A stretch of DNA of 64,000 nt from Chitinophaga eiseniae. GTDB taxonomy: Bacteria > Bacteroidota > Bacteroidia > Chitinophagales > Chitinophagaceae. This document shows positions 9,509-17,362 of the stretch, piece after piece. The position numbers were made by a program, and so were the translations under genes. Positions within the stretch are counted from its first letter, which is position 1. Each line of letters opens with the position of its first letter. The stretch is from the NCBI RefSeq assembly GCF_012641265.1, contig NZ_JABAHZ010000012.1, forward strand, positions 56,938-120,937, in the 5' to 3' direction. Below the pieces are notes generated by a model, which saw only the letters and a program-made list of their open reading frames with translations, was not told the DNA's origin and did not search any database.

Positions 9509-10145
9509 GGGCTGTTTTGACAAACAGCCCCCATATTAATTGTTACGTCCACCTCAAAAAAAGAAGTTGTGAGTCATCGCCTATGTACTCCCGTTTTACA
9601 ACCAGTTAAAAAGTTTGGGCTGCCTGGAAAAACAGCCCGCCGTTTTTTTAGTATGTCCGATCCATCGTATTCACTTCATGAGTAGTTGTTTGGTTAGGAA
9701 AAATGGGACCAGCTAGACAGAAGGTCCCTTCCATTCCCAAATCAAATTCGTACTTATGAAAACTCGTTCTTATGTAGAAGACTACCTATGGCAGCCTGAT
9801 TTTTCTATAGAAAGGGACCGCCTGGAAAAACAGTCCCTGACTTCCGAATCAATCGCAGTATAAATAGTGATTTGTATCTACACTGGGATGTTAACATATG
9901 GCGATTACGACTATATAATTGACAATATGCAGCGCATATTGATGTTTTCCTGATAGGGACCGCCTGGAAAAACGGTCCATCAGCTAAGCTTCCATTGTAT
10001 ATTGTTGCACTCCAATAATTATTGCTGAGGGGATGATAAAACAAGGGGACTACCTGGATAAGTGGTCCCGGTCAGCAAGCGTCGCAAAGACTATTTCGTT
10101 TATCTCAATTTTCAGAAAAAGTCGGACTGCCTGGAAAAACAGTCC
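9509..10145 (-). repeat. array of seven related stem-loops with a shared loop sequence
   Basis: Stem-loops lie at 9509-9530, 9617-9638, 9705-9728, 9813-9838, 9956-9978, 10046-10069 and 10124-10145. Most have arms like GGGAC/GTCCC or GGGCTG/CAGCCC, and four share the exact plus-strand loop CCTGGAAAAA (9617, 9813, 9956, 10124). Differences between copies keep the stems paired: A-T pairs at 9813 become G-C pairs at 9617, and 9956 gains an extra C-G pair. Intervals are 77-143 bp with unrelated sequence between. Read leftward, the copies at 9617, 9705 and 10124 are each followed within 1-4 nt by five Ts, like intrinsic terminators; strand assignment follows from this and from the promoter at 10919. 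Confidence 0.75.
9756..9863 (+). other. possible 35-residue small ORF spanning one stem-loop
   Basis: An ATG opens a 35-codon frame starting MKTRSYVEDYLWQ and containing DRLEKQS, which is the translation of the stem-loop at 9813. A second frame (GTG at 10062, stop at 10178) contains a similar run: DYLWQPDFSIERDRLEKQSL and DYFVYLNFQKKSDCLEKQSL match at 10 of 20 positions without gaps, but seven of those ten come from the hairpin itself. No ribosome-binding site or family is evident. I list it as a candidate only; the hairpin explanation is preferred. Confidence 0.2.
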
Positions 10146-10345
10146 CTTTCAGTTGTATGTACTATTTCCCATTATTGAAAGAAATTAGTGGTTAACAAAC
10201 AATGATGATCATGTTGATTACTGCATGGCAGCAGCATACGTTTTGCTGTCGGTTAACAGACAGTAAAAAGGTGTCCCCGGTTAGTAGCCGGTTGTATATA
10301 AAGGTTCCGGTAAAATCAGTTCAGTTCAAAGAAGAAAAGTTGATG

Positions 10346-10450
10346 ATGATAATACCCTAGAAAAGTGCATGTTTGAAAACGTCTGCTAAATAAAAAAGAC
10401 TGCATATGGGTTACGGTTTTTCGAGTAAAAAAGAGAATGGTCAGCTGTTC
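10346..10450. repeat. diverged direct repeat, copy A
   Basis: Shares ordered blocks with copy B at 10685-10787: ATACCC/ATGCCC, GTTTGAAA, CTGCAT, GGGTT, a run of AAAAA, and AATGGTCAG followed by TTC. The order and spacing agree over about 100 bp, so this is an old duplication and not chance. The two copies flank the 24-bp tandem repeat. Function unknown. Confidence 0.65.
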
Positions 10451-10482
10451 AGGTGTGATGCCCCATCATAATATGTGCCTGT

Positions 10483-10602
10483 AATGCTATCCAGGGACAT
10501 GCCTATCATGCTACCGTGGTACATGCTTTTAATGCTACCTTGGAACATGTTTATAATGCTATCCTGATACATGTTTATAATGCTACTCTGGTACATGCTT
10601 AT
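10483..10602. repeat. 24-bp tandem repeat, five units
   Basis: Five contiguous 24-bp units start at 10483, 10507, 10531, 10555 and 10579. The consensus contains AATGCTA..C....ACATG.TTAT. Each centre carries a small dyad, and in several units both halves change together (TACC/GGTA in unit 2, TATC/GATA in unit 4). The frame reading an octapeptide such as NATLVHAY is open from 10459 to 10689 but has no start codon before the repeats, and changes fall mostly at codon second positions, so coding is unlikely. A protein-binding array or structured RNA segment fits better. Confidence 0.85.
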
Positions 10603-10684
10603 GAGGTACTACACAGCATATCCGTATATCACTGCGCAGCAATGCTACAATACGTCATTGTAATATTTCACTGTAAGTGTTTAC

Positions 10685-10787
10685 AATGACAATGCCCAGG
10701 AAAATTTCTGTTTGAAACACACTTGCAATAAAGTCTGCATTGGGGTTGATATCGCATATTAAAAAGCATTTAATGGTCAGTTATTCA
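10685..10787. repeat. diverged direct repeat, copy B
   Basis: Partner of copy A (10346-10450), offset by about 340 bp. Best preserved blocks are GTTTGAAA at 10720, GTCTGCAT near 10733 and AATGGTCAG at 10772. It lies between the 24-bp tandem repeat and the leftward promoter. Confidence 0.65.
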
Positions 10788-10918
10788 CAATAAAATTGGT
10801 TGGTTAACCTCTGTGATAATACCGCCAATAACGGTAACAAAGGATTTTTCAATGGCTACGGACAGTCTAAAAAAATAGATTTCGGGGTAATCTTTCAACG
10901 ATTGTTATCGTTATAATG

Positions 10919-10948
10919 CAAAGGTAGGGAGGAATAACACTTGGCAAA
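10919..10948 (-). promoter_or_regulatory. strong leftward Bacteroidota-type promoter into the repeat region
   Basis: The minus strand reads TTTG (10945-10948), an 18-nt spacer, then TACCTTTG (10919-10926), matching both promoter elements. Transcription would start near 10912 and run leftward through copy B, the tandem repeat, copy A and all seven hairpins. The next coding gene in that direction is the aldo/keto reductase about 1.5 kb away, far for a leader, so a non-coding transcript is likely. Confidence 0.55.
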
Positions 10949-11125
10949 CACCCATCAACGCTATTATTTCAATGAACGGGAATGAATATTTTCAAAAATG
11001 CTGAATAAAATGACAATAACAGGTAGGAGAAAAAATTGTATAAAAGTTATACCTGGTTCTGGCCAATCAACCGTATATTTCATGATATCATTTCATATGT
11101 ACCTTAACGTTAGTGATCCTATCTC

Positions 11126-12079
11126 ATGCAACAACAAATAACAGGCGCCTTTTATGGTATCGCTATAGGCGACGCGCTGGGTGTACCGGTAGAATTCAAA
11201 ACGCGCAGCTATCTCTCTGAAAATCCTATTACTACGTTCACCGGTTATGGTTGCTGGAATCAGCCTCCCGGCACTTTTTCAGATGATGCCTCCCTTACGT
11301 TTTGTACTGCAGAAAGCCTGATCAACGGCTACGACCTCCATGCGATGGCCCAAACATTTGCGCAATGGGCGCAACATGGATACTGGGGCGCCCACAACGA
11401 AGTATTTGATATTGGCCATACTACACGCAGGGCGCTGCAACGCGTGGCTGCCGGCACCGATCCACTGATCAGCGGCGGCTTTGAAGAATTCGAGAACGGT
11501 AATGGCTCCCTGATGCGCATGATGCCAATAGCCTTTTACCTATTAAACGAAAATGACATCCACCTGCGTTACCTGCTGGTAAAGGAAGTATCCGGCGTCA
11601 CCCACCAGCATTTCCGGTCAGTACTGGGTTGCTTTATATACGTAGAGTTCCTCCGGGCCCTGGTTACTGGTAAAAGTCGGCCTGACGCCTATATCCAGAT
11701 GCAGCGTTCTGTGAATGCCTATCTAAGCAATCAGTCATTTAACCCGGCTGAAATCAAATACTATGAGCGGGTTTTACAACAAAACATCGCAAACCTGTCT
11801 AACGAATGGCTGTATAGTTCCGGCTATGTGGTACATACACTGGAAAGCGCACTCTGGTGCCTCTTACATACAAACAATTACCGCGACTGCGTACTAGCTG
11901 CAGTCAACCTGGGCGGAGATACGGATACTACCGCTGCGGTGGCTGGAGCCGCCGCCGGGCTATACTACGGCATCGACCGGCTACCGGCAGCATGGGTGCA
12001 GCAAGTGGCAAAGTCAGGGGAAATAGGGCAGCTCGCCCAACGCTTTGCTGCCACCATTAATACCGCCAGTACCCAGTAG
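11126..12079 (+). CDS. ADP-ribosylglycohydrolase family protein
   Basis: Predicted to remove ADP-ribose from proteins or small molecules, using two Mg ions. The 317 residues cover the whole fold: the N-terminal GAFYGIAIGDALGVPVEF block, GTFSDDASLTF (Asp53, Asp54), ENGNGSLMRMMP near 125-136, and NLGGDTDTTAAVAGA with metal ligands Asp265 and Asp267. The usual SDDT or SDDS triplet is SDDA here, so one metal-contacting side chain at position 55 is absent while the next residue is Ser56; activity may still be intact. No ADP-ribosyltransferase or macrodomain gene is adjacent. Confidence 0.88.
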   Translation: MQQQITGAFYGIAIGDALGVPVEFKTRSYLSENPITTFTGYGCWNQPPGTFSDDASLTFCTAESLINGYDLHAMAQTFAQWAQHGYWGAHNEVFDIGHTTRRALQRVAAGTDPLISGGFEEFENGNGSLMRMMPIAFYLLNENDIHLRYLLVKEVSGVTHQHFRSVLGCFIYVEFLRALVTGKSRPDAYIQMQRSVNAYLSNQSFNPAEIKYYERVLQQNIANLSNEWLYSSGYVVHTLESALWCLLHTNNYRDCVLAAVNLGGDTDTTAAVAGAAAGLYYGIDRLPAAWVQQVAKSGEIGQLAQRFAATINTASTQ

Positions 12080-12213
12080 TTGCCGATCGCTGAAACCGGC
12101 CGCATTTTTGCTTAATATCGTTTACCAGTTAAACTTTCCTCCTGTTTTTAGGTCTAATAATTGGTTGAAAAATAGGAGCATTGATGAGACGATTACTACT
12201 TAATGTTAAGAAA

Positions 12214-13074
12214 ATGAAAAACAGATTCTATATACTGTTTGTGCTGATAGGCCTCTTAGGCACATTTTCAGTAAGCAGCGCTTACGCCCAGCGATTTGGC
12301 GGCGGCCATGGTGGCGGCGGAAGTCATTTTGGGGGTGGTCGCTCTGGCTTTGGCGGAAGTGGACGGGTATATGCCGCTCCACGCATGTCTTCTCCCCGGA
12401 TTTCAGCTCCTATTAACAGAGGTTATTATCACGGTTCCGGCTATACCGGACGGGTATATGTAGGAGGACATTACTATGGAAGACCTTACTACCGCTACAG
12501 GTACAGGTATCCTTACTATAACCCGTTCTATCCCCCTTTAGGCTTGTATGTATCTACACTGCCTTTTGGTTACTTCTCACTGGGAGCCGCTTTCGGTCCT
12601 ATGTATTACTACGGCGGTAGCTATTACCAATCTACCGGCGATGACAGGGGGTATAAAGTAGTGGAAGCCCCAGTAGGCGCAGCAGTGCCTAACCTTCCTG
12701 AGGGAGCCCAGGAAATACAGGTAGACGGAAATACCTATTATGAACTGAACGGCACCTATTACCAGGAAACCATGACAGACAACGGCAGACGTTATGTGGT
12801 GGTTGGGAAAAATGGTAAAATAGGCGACAAAACAGTGACAATCACGAACGATCAGGGAAATAATAGCAATACAGCCCCAAACAACAACACCGGCAATAAC
12901 AACAATCCAGACAATGATCTGATTTCCCAGTTGCCGGACAACTGCCACACCGTGAATATCAACGGTCAACAGTACTTTTTATCACCAGACGGCATGTATT
13001 ATCAACCTGTTCTAAACAGCGATAATTCTGTAGCGGGATATAAAGTGGTTGGTAAAATGAATGCCGATAATTAA
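12214..13074 (+). CDS. secreted Gly- and Tyr-rich protein, DUF6515 type
   Basis: Exported protein of 286 residues. Signal peptide at about 1-26 ends SAYAQ, followed by a Gly/His-rich segment (30-75), a Tyr/Arg-rich segment (80-150), and two copies of a short module: LPEGAQEIQVDGNTYYELNG and LPDNCHTVNINGQQYFLSPD, each followed by a TYYQ or MYYQ strand. These modules match what I know as DUF6515, of unknown function. An Asn-rich linker separates them. The ATG at 12214 is preferred over 12184 because it places the signal peptide at the very N-terminus. An intrinsic terminator follows. Confidence 0.72.
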   Translation: MKNRFYILFVLIGLLGTFSVSSAYAQRFGGGHGGGGSHFGGGRSGFGGSGRVYAAPRMSSPRISAPINRGYYHGSGYTGRVYVGGHYYGRPYYRYRYRYPYYNPFYPPLGLYVSTLPFGYFSLGAAFGPMYYYGGSYYQSTGDDRGYKVVEAPVGAAVPNLPEGAQEIQVDGNTYYELNGTYYQETMTDNGRRYVVVGKNGKIGDKTVTITNDQGNNSNTAPNNNTGNNNNPDNDLISQLPDNCHTVNINGQQYFLSPDGMYYQPVLNSDNSVAGYKVVGKMNADN

Positions 13075-13100
13075 CTACAACAGTTATACCCTATAACGAG

Positions 13101-13130
13101 GAGCCGGTTATTAAACCGGCTCTTTTTTTT
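13101..13130 (+). terminator. intrinsic terminator
   Basis: Stem GAGCCGGTT (13101-13109) pairs with AACCGGCTC (13114-13122) around ATTA, followed by eight Ts. It ends the DUF6515 gene and lies 13 bp before the 3' end of the convergent gene at 13143. Confidence 0.85.
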
Positions 13131-13142
13131 GCAGTATACCGG

Positions 13143-14816
13143 CTACCAGCTGCTGCTGGCCCCTCCCCCTCCCGACGATCCGCCTCCCCAGCTGGAGGAA
13201 GAAGACGACGAAGAAGAAAAAGATGATCCGGAAGAAGAACTACCGGAGGAGGAAGAAGATACCTTAGGAATAATAAACATATAATCGTGCTTAAACTTAC
13301 AGGCCGCGCAGGAAAACTGTTGCGATCCCATGCCCTGTGAGGAGGTAGTTGCTCGTTTCAATGTGACTGTTTTATCACAGCGGAAGGTGTAGTGGTGACA
13401 GGAAGGACATTCTGAACAGGTAGAACGCATGTTGGTATAATTTAATACCAGCTGTGTACTACAGCTATCGCACCGCCATATATCATAATCTACCGACTCC
13501 AAATGCTCTTCTACCACCTGCGCTTTATCCAGGTAATCATTGTCTTCTACATCATTCAGCCTATGCATGGGATGATTACATTTAGGGCATTCGTATACCT
13601 CATTACGCAAGCGATCCATCCGCTTTTTCAGCGCCCACACATATAACCCGAGCAATGGCAATGGAAACGCATAGGCAGCAGGTCCTACGTCGCGCTTTAC
13701 CATGGCCAGGCAGGCCCACTTTTCGTGCCTGTCTTTTTCATGGAGAACAGCGGCAGCACGTAATAACAGTATGATCACTACGCCGGACATAAACAAACAC
13801 CAGGCGAGATAGAATATCACAAAGGTTTTGAGGAAACCTACATCTGTATGTCTGACGGAGGCCATATATCCTACTCCCAACAGCCCCAAACCGTATACCA
13901 GTATGAATCCCAGGGTACCTGGCCGCAACAGCTCATTGGGGGCATCTTTCAATCGTACCGGCGCGTTGTCTTCTCCCTTCCTGGCCTTTATTTTCCGGCT
14001 GAAGAAAACACGTATCATCACTAAAGACGCGATAAACCAGAAAATGAGGCCGGGGAGGGAAGGTTCCCCTATATAGGAAGAGCTGACTGAGGGCGTATTA
14101 TCAGCGAAATAGCTGGGTGGGGCCTCCACCAGCCCCGGATCTTCTGCTGCGGTATTGCCGGCCACTGCGCTGTCGGCCGCCGCGGTTAAGCCGGGATAAT
14201 CGGCATTCACCGGGCCGGCAACTGCTGCATCTGCCACCACCAGCGAACTATCCACCACGGGAGGCTCCGGCAGCTGATCATAGGCATAATTGCCATTATT
14301 AAATAATGCGGCTACCGACAAGATGCCATCCCGGAAAGCGGCATCATAGTCGTGCTCTTTGATGCGGGGAATCATGTACTCCTGCTGAATGCGGAAACAG
14401 ATAATATCCGGCATATCTGCTTCAATGCCGGTTCCCGTTTCGAACTCCAGTTTACGGGCATCTTCTACCATCAGGATCAATAAACCGTTGTTCTTCTCCT
14501 TACTTCCTATCTTCCAATAGTTAAATAACTGGTGGACAAAATCGCGGGTATCGTTCTGTCCTATGCTGTGCACCACTACAATACCTACCTGCACTTTCCC
14601 GGCCCGGTCGAGAGTGCCCAGCTGCTCATTCAGCGAACTTACGGCGGCATCTGACAGCAGATGATCGGGATTACTGACATAACCGCCATCCGTCTTTTTA
14701 GGATCTGGTATGTCTGCTACGGTAAATTGTTTTGTTGTACTTTGATCACATGACGCCAAAAATGCTAACAGTAACAACACTAACAGGCGTTTCACTGGAA
14801 ACGGACAAACTTTCAT
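13143..14816 (-). CDS. TPM-domain (YgcG-like) lipoprotein with zinc ribbons and Ser-rich tail
   Basis: 557 residues, starting at the ATG at 14816 so that the lipoprotein signal ends LASC. The TPM domain (about 40-170; HLLSDAAVSSLNEQL, VQVGIVVVHSI, KNNGLLILMVEDARKLEFETGTGIE) is followed by a Pro/Ala-rich linker, two to three membrane segments (about 245-355), then Cys pairs at CPKC, CDSC, CSECPSC and CAAC that look like stacked zinc ribbons, and a tail dominated by Ser, ending SSWGGGSSGGGGASSSW. TPM proteins are tied to membrane protein or photosystem turnover in other groups; the role here is unknown. The SGGGGASxSW end is a family hallmark, but the Cys-rich insert is unusual. Confidence 0.8.
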   Translation of the reverse strand: MKVCPFPVKRLLVLLLLAFLASCDQSTTKQFTVADIPDPKKTDGGYVSNPDHLLSDAAVSSLNEQLGTLDRAGKVQVGIVVVHSIGQNDTRDFVHQLFNYWKIGSKEKNNGLLILMVEDARKLEFETGTGIEADMPDIICFRIQQEYMIPRIKEHDYDAAFRDGILSVAALFNNGNYAYDQLPEPPVVDSSLVVADAAVAGPVNADYPGLTAAADSAVAGNTAAEDPGLVEAPPSYFADNTPSVSSSYIGEPSLPGLIFWFIASLVMIRVFFSRKIKARKGEDNAPVRLKDAPNELLRPGTLGFILVYGLGLLGVGYMASVRHTDVGFLKTFVIFYLAWCLFMSGVVIILLLRAAAVLHEKDRHEKWACLAMVKRDVGPAAYAFPLPLLGLYVWALKKRMDRLRNEVYECPKCNHPMHRLNDVEDNDYLDKAQVVEEHLESVDYDIWRCDSCSTQLVLNYTNMRSTCSECPSCHHYTFRCDKTVTLKRATTSSQGMGSQQFSCAACKFKHDYMFIIPKVSSSSSGSSSSGSSFSSSSSSSSSWGGGSSGGGGASSSW

Positions 14817-14889
14817 GGGGATAATTTCTGACCCCAAGATATGTTTATTTAACTTTTTTTTAAAACAGAAAAAGGTACTTTAATAGCCC

Positions 14890-15417
14890 ATGAAACCCTT
14901 GCTAAGCATATGGATATTGTTGTTATGCGGCATAGCCGGCCGTAGTTTTGCACAAACCAAAACGCCTGTCGATACGGTAGTGAAGCCCCCGGTACAATTA
15001 AAAACCGTGCATATTGTGCAATACAACTTCTTTAAGGATTCCCTGGCCTTCCGCGAGGAATATGCAAAATCCCTTACGTTTCGGCGTCTCAAATGGCATG
15101 AGGTATACCAGGGATTCAGTGTAAACATCAATAACCTGTACCGGGTAACTCAGTTTAAGAACAATAAAAAGAAAATAGCGCTCAAACATATGCTGTTAAA
15201 TAAGGAACAGGAGATGTTTGTAAGCCGTGTTTACACGTCTTCCCTGGTCAACAAGGTAACCCACCTGGATGGCGACAGCCTGCAATTATTTATGCAGCAT
15301 TACCAGCCTGATTATGCTTTTATTAAAAATGCCTCGGATTATGACCTGTACCTGGCGATAAAAAAGGAATATGAGGCGTTTATGAAAACCCGCGACAGTA
15401 TCCCCGTTCAGCCGTAA
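14890..15417 (+). CDS. secreted protein of unknown function, Bacteroidota-specific
   Basis: 175 residues with a signal peptide (1-21, SFAQ). The mature protein carries the pattern NFFKDSLAFREEYAKSLTFRRLKW near 55-78 and a KKIALKHMLLNKEQEMFVSRVYTSSLV block near 101-127; it looks all-helical in its second half and may be a small periplasmic domain that recurs downstream of carboxypeptidase-like domains in Bacteroidota. That resemblance is from memory. It is divergent from the TPM gene (73 bp between starts). Confidence 0.6.
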   Translation: MKPLLSIWILLLCGIAGRSFAQTKTPVDTVVKPPVQLKTVHIVQYNFFKDSLAFREEYAKSLTFRRLKWHEVYQGFSVNINNLYRVTQFKNNKKKIALKHMLLNKEQEMFVSRVYTSSLVNKVTHLDGDSLQLFMQHYQPDYAFIKNASDYDLYLAIKKEYEAFMKTRDSIPVQP

Positions 15418-15603
15418 ATGGAAGCGGGGCGCTATTTCTTTAGCATTCCGGGCGCATAAAAAATACTATATTCCGGTATCGTTACGTTTTACTAATTACC
15501 GTTATAATTGGCTGTAATAGTATGCCTGTAACAAAGATTACATAAATTAGTGATCTCAAACCAGTTAACGTTGTCAGTTTTTAAGATGATCAATACAGCT
15601 CAC

Positions 15604-16713
15604 ATGAAAAGGTTTTTCATATTGGTGGCGCTATTCGTCCCGGTAATGCTGAGTGCGCAAGCGAAACTCAGTCAAACCGTTATCAACGATTTTTCCGCGA
15701 GGGTAGCCGCACACTACCAGCTCCCGCATGATTCCATTACAGGATACATCGCTGAGCAGCTTACCCGCAGCGGCAATGCCGGACTGGACATAGACTCCAC
15801 CGTATTTGACCTGAAGAAAGACCCGGTAGCACTGGATGCTGCCCTGAAATACCTGTACCAGTACAGTGATTGCAACCGGCAACGGTTTATTGCCAACCTG
15901 CGTAGTATGAACCTGGAAACCAACAGCGTATTCCCGTTGGCCACCTATACCGCCAATAAATATAAAAATGATACAAAAGCATTACTGGACGATAAGAAAG
16001 ACTTCCTGGCTACCTATACCGGTCCGGTTACCGGCAAGAAGCCACCGGCCAGCATTGCAGATGTAGCTGCTGCTAACCAGGCTGCCGCTGTGGCCGAATC
16101 CAATGCCAATGCCGCCGCGGAAAGCAATACTGCAGCTGCCGGCAACAACAATACCGGCACAGAAAATACTGCAGCTCCTACTGCCCCGGCTACGGATACA
16201 CGTAACTGGGAAGTACGGCCGTTATTCCAGGTACGTACCCCCGAACAACTGGTAGAAATGTATGGCGCCAATAACGTTACCCAACACGATGCCATCAACC
16301 TGGCAGGTGATAAAGACGGAGAGGCCTACATTATTTATCCGGATACCGACAATGAACTGGAAGTGCAATTTGATGGTGAAAATGGAAATATTGTCACTTT
16401 TTCCCATTATCCGTCCAAGTGGAAGTCGCCCTACGGTATTAAAGCCGGCGACCCGCTAGACAAACTGGCCAAAGTAAATGGCCGTCCATTTAAGCTCAAC
16501 GCTTTTGAGTGGACCAATGGCGGTATGGTATCCAGCTGGAATGGCGGCTCCCTGGAAGGCAAAAGTGTGATTGTGGTGCTGAAAGCCAACAATACCGGCG
16601 ATCCCAAACAATACGACCAGGTTACCGGCGATAAAACACTACGTTCCGACCTGCCGGCCCTGAAAAAGCTGGACGTTATCGTTGAATCTATTGCGTTTAA
16701 AGCAGCAAATTAA
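15604..16713 (+). CDS. secreted protein of unknown function with Ala/Asn-rich linker
   Basis: 369 residues. The ATG at 15604 gives a clean signal peptide (1-20, MLSAQ), so upstream in-frame ATGs are rejected. Residues 25-130 form a helical domain (VINDFSARVAAHYQLPHDSI, with paired Cys-free helices). Residues 140-200 are a low-complexity Ala/Asn/Thr linker. The C-terminal domain (about 210-365) starts VRTPEQLVEMYGANNVTQHDAINLAGDKDGEAY and ends LKKLDVIVESIAF; this layout resembles periplasmic proteins that monitor a cofactor or metal, but I do not recognise the family. The next gene starts 37 bp downstream. Confidence 0.6.
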   Translation: MKRFFILVALFVPVMLSAQAKLSQTVINDFSARVAAHYQLPHDSITGYIAEQLTRSGNAGLDIDSTVFDLKKDPVALDAALKYLYQYSDCNRQRFIANLRSMNLETNSVFPLATYTANKYKNDTKALLDDKKDFLATYTGPVTGKKPPASIADVAAANQAAAVAESNANAAAESNTAAAGNNNTGTENTAAPTAPATDTRNWEVRPLFQVRTPEQLVEMYGANNVTQHDAINLAGDKDGEAYIIYPDTDNELEVQFDGENGNIVTFSHYPSKWKSPYGIKAGDPLDKLAKVNGRPFKLNAFEWTNGGMVSSWNGGSLEGKSVIVVLKANNTGDPKQYDQVTGDKTLRSDLPALKKLDVIVESIAFKAAN

Positions 16714-16750
16714 GCTTGCACTTTTCAATCCGGCTGATTATCTTGTTAGT

Positions 16751-17215
16751 ATGAAACAAGCTATATTAGCCGGCTGCCTCCTGATATTGGCACTGACCGG
16801 GATTTCCACTAACATGAATGCACAAACGAAGAAATATCCATCGCTGAACCATATGGCGTTATACGTGGTGGATCTGGATAAAAGCACGGCCTTTTACCGC
16901 GATATTATAGGACTGGAGCCCATGGAGGAACCGTTTAAAGATGGCAGGCACAGCTGGTTTAAAGTAGGCCCGCATAGCCAGGTACATATCATTTCTGGTG
17001 CTGCCAGTGCCACCAGCCATGATAAAAACACCCATCTCTGTTTCAGTGTCCCTTCTATGAAGGAATTCCTGACCGTATTACAGGCCCATCACGTTGCCTG
17101 GGAGGACTGGCCGGGCAAGGCCGGCGCAGTGAATAAGCGGGTAGATGGCGTACAGCAGATATATCTCCGTGATCCGGACGGCTACTGGCTGGAAATTAAC
17201 GACGATAAATACTAA
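16751..17215 (+). CDS. exported VOC/glyoxalase-fold protein
   Basis: 154 residues: signal peptide (about 1-24, MNAQ) followed by one vicinal-oxygen-chelate domain. Possible metal ligands are His34 in SLNHMALYVVDLDKSTAFYRD, a central His in NTHLCFSV, and the Glu in YWLEIND at the C-terminus. These mark lactoylglutathione lyase-like or fosfomycin-resistance-like enzymes, yet export to the periplasm is uncommon for them. It sits 37 bp after the preceding secreted protein and may share its transcript. Substrate unknown. Confidence 0.78.
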   Translation: MKQAILAGCLLILALTGISTNMNAQTKKYPSLNHMALYVVDLDKSTAFYRDIIGLEPMEEPFKDGRHSWFKVGPHSQVHIISGAASATSHDKNTHLCFSVPSMKEFLTVLQAHHVAWEDWPGKAGAVNKRVDGVQQIYLRDPDGYWLEINDDKY

Positions 17216-17362
17216 CTATATTTCAGCTGGGTAACCAGTATTGACACGGCATTGGCGGAAAGATCCACCAATGCCGTTTTCATTATAAGTGATAAAGTTA
17301 ATACCGGAATCCCCCGTTTTTTCCTTAAATTCCATAACGAGCGTCACTCATACCCAAGCATT

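Larger units (their letters stand above)
9378..11125. other. gene-free stretch with hairpin array and two further repeat families
   Basis: Divergent intergenic region of 1748 bp between the aldo/keto reductase (leftward) and the ADP-ribosylglycohydrolase (rightward), far longer than any other gap here. I see no ORF of convincing size on either strand. It contains seven stem-loops (9509-10145), a ~100-bp direct repeat in two diverged copies (10346-10450 and 10685-10787), five units of a 24-bp tandem repeat (10483-10602) and a strong leftward promoter (10919-10948). A long structured non-coding RNA is the simplest reading, but it is an inference. Confidence 0.6.

Noticed and set aside
9509..10145. 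CRISPR array
   Set aside because: Repeats are only about 22-26 nt, vary between copies, and are 77-143 bp apart; no cas gene is present.
10459..10689. Coding frame through the 24-bp repeats giving octapeptides such as NATLVHAY
   Set aside because: No start codon before the repeats, and differences fall mostly at second codon positions instead of synonymous sites.
12300..12400. Gly-rich start of the DUF6515 protein as a RiPP precursor
   Set aside because: It follows a signal peptide and is part of a 286-residue protein; no modification enzyme is adjacent.
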